This document shows, in pieces, positions 63,146-64,000 of a DNA stretch of 64,000 nucleotides. This DNA comes from Bradyrhizobium guangdongense. Its GTDB lineage: Bacteria; Pseudomonadota; Alphaproteobacteria; Rhizobiales; Xanthobacteraceae. Location of the stretch: assembly GCF_004114975.1 (NCBI RefSeq), contig NZ_CP030051.1, positions 7,095,501-7,159,500 of the forward strand, in the 5' to 3' direction. Below the pieces are notes generated by a model. The model did not search any database, was not told the origin of the DNA, and saw nothing but the letters and a program-made list of their open reading frames with translations. Both the position numbers and the translations under genes were made by a program. How positions within the stretch are numbered: the stretch's first letter is position 1; the number at the start of each line of letters is the position of its first letter.

Positions 63146-63517
63146 CTAATAACTCGCGATAATGAGGCAGGGTTTGCCTGTCTCAGACTCCTTCCGCGCA
63201 CAGAAGGCAACGAAATCACGAAAGCTCTTTAGGACAACCTCAATCTCATCGGCATCCGTAACCTCGTAGATCTCTCGCTCACGTTTCTCAGCCAGCCGAA
63301 GAACCTGAGGAAGGCGATCCCTGAGGGTCGCAGCTGGAATGTAGGCCTGTCCATTAACGAAAGCCTCATTGACCAGCTCGACCGTGGCATAAGGATCGCC
63401 GTGGTATGCTTCCCGTAAGTATCCAACGTGCCCATGTTCGATACTGAAGCCGGTGACTTGAGCAGCTCGATCCGCCTCTGTCATCCCCTCCCACTGCGCA
63501 TAGATATCAATACCCAT
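63146..63517 (-). CDS. Hypothetical protein (MGIDIYA-type family)
   Basis: 123 aa starting MGIDIYAQWEGMTEADRAAQ, then GHVGYLREAYHGDPYAT, IPAATLRDRLPQVLRLAEKRE and a C-terminal helix. I have an impression of similar hypothetical proteins in proteobacterial accessory DNA, but know no function. ATG at 63517 is chosen because the conserved-looking part begins there; ATG at 63559 would add 14 residues, with GGAG 4 nt upstream, but lies inside a large palindrome. A strong terminator follows. Confidence 0.65.
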   Translation of the reverse strand: MGIDIYAQWEGMTEADRAAQVTGFSIEHGHVGYLREAYHGDPYATVELVNEAFVNGQAYIPAATLRDRLPQVLRLAEKREREIYEVTDADEIEVVLKSFRDFVAFCARKESETGKPCLIIASY

Positions 63518-63547
63518 ACGTCTGTAGTGATTAGAACTAATAAGCTC

Positions 63548-63676
63548 GACCTGTCGCATTCGCTCCGCGAACGCTCTCTTGGAGAGGGCGGCCGACCAGG
63601 CGGGCAGTCAAGGGCTCGCCCCTTGACGGTCCGCCGCGGCCGCCACAATGAGGAGAGCGTGCGGAGCGAATAGGTC
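63548..63676. repeat. Large bulged palindrome 1
   Basis: Paired segments from outside in: GACCT/AGGTC, ATTCGCTCCGC/GCGGAGCGAAT, ACGCTCTC/GAGAGCGT, GGCGGCCG/CGGCCGCC and GTCAAGGG/CCCTTGAC, with small bulges and a short loop near 63615. Total 129 bp. It holds no convincing gene. Confidence 0.8.
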
Positions 63677-63730
63677 AATCGAAGTCGCGCTCACAAATGG
63701 GATTCCGCCCCAGAAGCCGGCCAAGGCCAG

Positions 63731-63832
63731 CGACCAACGCATAACGTGACGCCCGGAGGAGGACTATCGGACGGCCCGCCGAGCGGGCTGTCCGATAGCC
63801 CGGACGGAGGGTGTTCGTTATGCGGGTGGTCG
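63731..63832. repeat. Large bulged palindrome 2 (attC-like outline)
   Basis: Paired segments: CGACCA/TGGTCG, CGCATAACG/CGTTATGCG, then unpaired spacers, then CTATCGGAC/GTCCGATAG and GCCCGC/GCGGGC with a 3-nt loop. The 102-bp layout, with outer GCATAAC and GTTATGC boxes, recalls integron attC sites but deviates from the R-box consensus at one base. Confidence 0.75.
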
Positions 63833-63877
63833 GAAGGCGGGGGCGACCGACGTCGGCCGAGGGCCGATTAGGCGGTT

Positions 63878-63923
63878 ACGCCGCAAGCGACCGAGGCGCC
63901 GGCGGTCGCACCCTCCGCGGCGT
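63878..63923. repeat. Large bulged palindrome 3
   Basis: ACGCCGC/GCGGCGT outer arms and GCGACCG/CGGTCGC inner arms, with a 9-nt loop. It is the third stem-loop in a row at the right edge. Bases 63924-64000 show one more short GGCCCG/CGGGCC hairpin and no gene. Confidence 0.65.
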
Positions 63924-64000
63924 TCACTTCTGGCTGCAGATAGCCGGCGCAGGAAGGTTAAACGAGGGCCCGGCCGCAGGCGGGCCTGAGCCGAATCCAG

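Noticed and set aside
63731..63832. Firm call of an integron attC site
   Set aside because: The box GTTATGC departs from the GTTRRRY consensus by one base, no integrase was seen, and neighbouring genes do not follow a cassette layout. Listed only as attC-like.

Overview
The window looks like a chromosomal segment of a Bradyrhizobium-type alphaproteobacterium. The evidence is the high-GC coding style, many GTG starts, families typical of Rhizobiales (PodJ-like Sel1 protein, class I lysyl-tRNA synthetase, ligase-associated repair genes), and the GC-rich palindromes that fill many gaps. This assignment is an inference from gene content. No rRNA, CRISPR array, integrase or transposase was seen.

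From about 0.2 to 50.4 kb the window is ordinary core and metabolic sequence. In order: a beta-oxidation operon (acyl-CoA dehydrogenase, thiolase, FadB-like enzyme, 6.7-0.97 kb) beside a divergent PadR regulator; a PodJ/Sel1 polarity protein; an MBL hydrolase and an EamA exporter divergent from a LysR regulator; ligase-associated DNA repair genes (PdeM, DEXH helicase, MBL exonuclease, ATP-dependent ligase, 14.2-22.7 kb) interrupted by an ABC binding protein and a methyltransferase; an RNase Z-like hydrolase and a MATE transporter; pyrD; an S24-like regulator; an aquaporin; a TetR regulator; alpha-carbonic anhydrase; LysRS; a SCO copper chaperone; a flavoprotein dehydrogenase; RidA; an eight-gene xylose/sugar operon (47.5-38.8 kb); acetyltransferases with an XRE-cupin regulator; rpiB; and a tRNA-Gly(CCC).

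Beyond the tRNA (about 50.6-64 kb) the sequence becomes accessory: AT-richer, with weaker Shine-Dalgarno signals and unfamiliar proteins. It opens with a compact, overlapping operon encoding a ubiquitin-like protein ending in Gly-Gly-Ala, a JAB/JAMM peptidase and a two-lobed E1/ThiF-like enzyme, with no E2. Divergent from it are an XRE repressor and an ImmA/IrrE-type metallopeptidase. The pair resembles the CapH/CapP modules known beside CBASS operons. The shared intergenic region has three copies of a 16-bp palindrome, one lying over the -10 of a good sigma70-like promoter for the ubiquitin-like operon.

Further right are a papain/C39-like cysteine protease candidate with a 60-aa partner, a 1004-aa RelA/SpoT-domain protein with a long probable helical-repeat tail, a fused SGNH-alpha/beta hydrolase whose SGNH nucleophile appears lost, two small zinc-binding proteins, a hypothetical protein, a duplicated palindromic element, and several large bulged palindromes at the right edge. 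This part has the character of a defence or genomic island. The regulated ubiquitin-like conjugation locus is its most interesting element.
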